DNA of 6,738 bases, taken from assembly GCA_900555065.1 (NCBI GenBank), contig USJY01000076.1, positions 1-6,738 on the forward strand. Reading direction: 5' to 3'. The position numbers and the translations under genes are program-made. This document shows positions 6,629 through 6,738 of the stretch, piece after piece. The stretch's first letter is position 1. Each line of letters begins with the position of its first letter. Source of the stretch: an uncultured Eubacteriales bacterium. GTDB taxonomy: Bacteria > Bacillota > Clostridia > Oscillospirales > UMGS1783. The notes below the pieces were generated by a model. The model was not told where the DNA came from. It saw nothing but the letters and a program-made list of their open reading frames with translations, and made no database searches.

Positions 6629-6665
6629 GCCGGAGCAAAGTTCGCTTTGCTCCGGCTTATTTTTT
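6629..6665 (+). terminator. Orphan plus-strand intrinsic terminator
   Basis: A perfect 12-bp stem, GCCGGAGCAAAG (6629-6640) with CTTTGCTCCGGC (6645-6656), closes a TTCG tetraloop. It is followed by TTATTTTTT (6657-6665). The T run is only on the plus strand, yet the nearest upstream plus-strand gene ends at 3673 and has its own terminator. The signal is strong; what it terminates is unknown. Confidence 0.85.
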
Positions 6666-6738
6666 GCCTGCGGCAGAAAACCATCCGCCCGCTTCCCCTT
6701 GCTCCTCCTTTTCCGGAAAAAGTCATGCAGCGCCTTTG

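Larger units (their letters stand above)
6270..6738. other. Region without a convincing protein gene, right end of window
   Basis: This stretch holds the leader of the second reductase (ribosome site at 6278-6282), several CCGG-rich segments, a C9 tract, a GGGG/CCCC hairpin (6601-6617), an orphan terminator (6629-6665) and a 12-bp palindrome TTTTCCGGAAAA (6709-6720). A minus-strand frame is open from the window edge (6736) to a stop at 6539-6541, and another runs 6600 to 6160. Both have low-complexity, unfamily-like translations, and the first runs through the terminator hairpin. A 19-residue lysine-rich plus-strand frame (6453-6512) lacks a ribosome site. None is called as a gene. Confidence 0.5.

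Noticed and set aside
6709..6720. 12-bp palindrome TTTTCCGGAAAA as a regulatory site
   Set aside because: A perfect palindrome, but short and isolated at the window edge, with no promoter or gene to attach it to.
6539..6736. A 65-codon minus-strand frame open from the right window edge, possibly the end of a gene outside
   Set aside because: It passes through the terminator hairpin and is Lys/Arg/Cys-rich with no family resemblance. With only the 3' end visible it cannot be supported; the sequence beyond 6738 would settle it.
1..6738. CRISPR array, tRNA/rRNA gene, insertion sequence or prophage element
   Set aside because: Reading both strands showed no regularly spaced repeats, no tRNA cloverleaf with a T-loop motif, no transposase-like protein and no phage-like gene.

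Overview
The window looks like chromosomal DNA of an anaerobic Firmicute of the class Clostridia. Three things point there: the metG-tatD-short radical SAM gene order, the strong GGAGG-type ribosome sites, and the clear intrinsic terminators. Base composition is moderate to high GC. It is visibly GC-rich in the metG end and closer to balanced in the permease and the right-hand aldo/keto reductase. Genus cannot be named from this sequence.

Layout, left to right. Positions 1-2435 (+) are the end of a housekeeping operon: the 3' part of metG (methionyl-tRNA synthetase with a C-terminal tRNA-binding domain), tatD (metal-dependent hydrolase) and a small TatD-linked radical SAM protein, closed by a perfect-stem terminator. 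Positions 2442-2659 carry no intact gene but seem to hold the 3' remnant of an unidentified, broken coding sequence. A near-consensus extended -10 promoter (2643-2671) then drives a monocistronic aldo/keto reductase (2705-3673, +), which ends in a long hairpin terminator (3748-3787). Positions 3788-3965 show no gene or convincing signal.

The right half is on the minus strand. An ArsP/DUF318-type permease (4865 to 3966) has a TATAAT box and two adjacent 18-bp inverted repeats around its transcription start and leader, plus a third inverted repeat upstream. Upstream of it lie about 240 bases of undeciphered DNA, then a second, different aldo/keto reductase (6269 to 5226). The last 470 bases contain no convincing protein gene. 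They hold a C9 homopolymer, a weak candidate minus-strand promoter, and a strong plus-strand terminator with no gene in front of it, which hints at a small plus-strand transcript.

Functionally the window is a translation/nucleic-acid housekeeping operon followed by an accessory segment of two oxidoreductases and one regulated membrane permease. Nothing seen here proves that the accessory genes form one pathway. No complete new system is evident. The most unusual items are the radical SAM-TatD pair, the layered operator-like repeats before the permease, the orphan terminator, and the decayed coding fragment.
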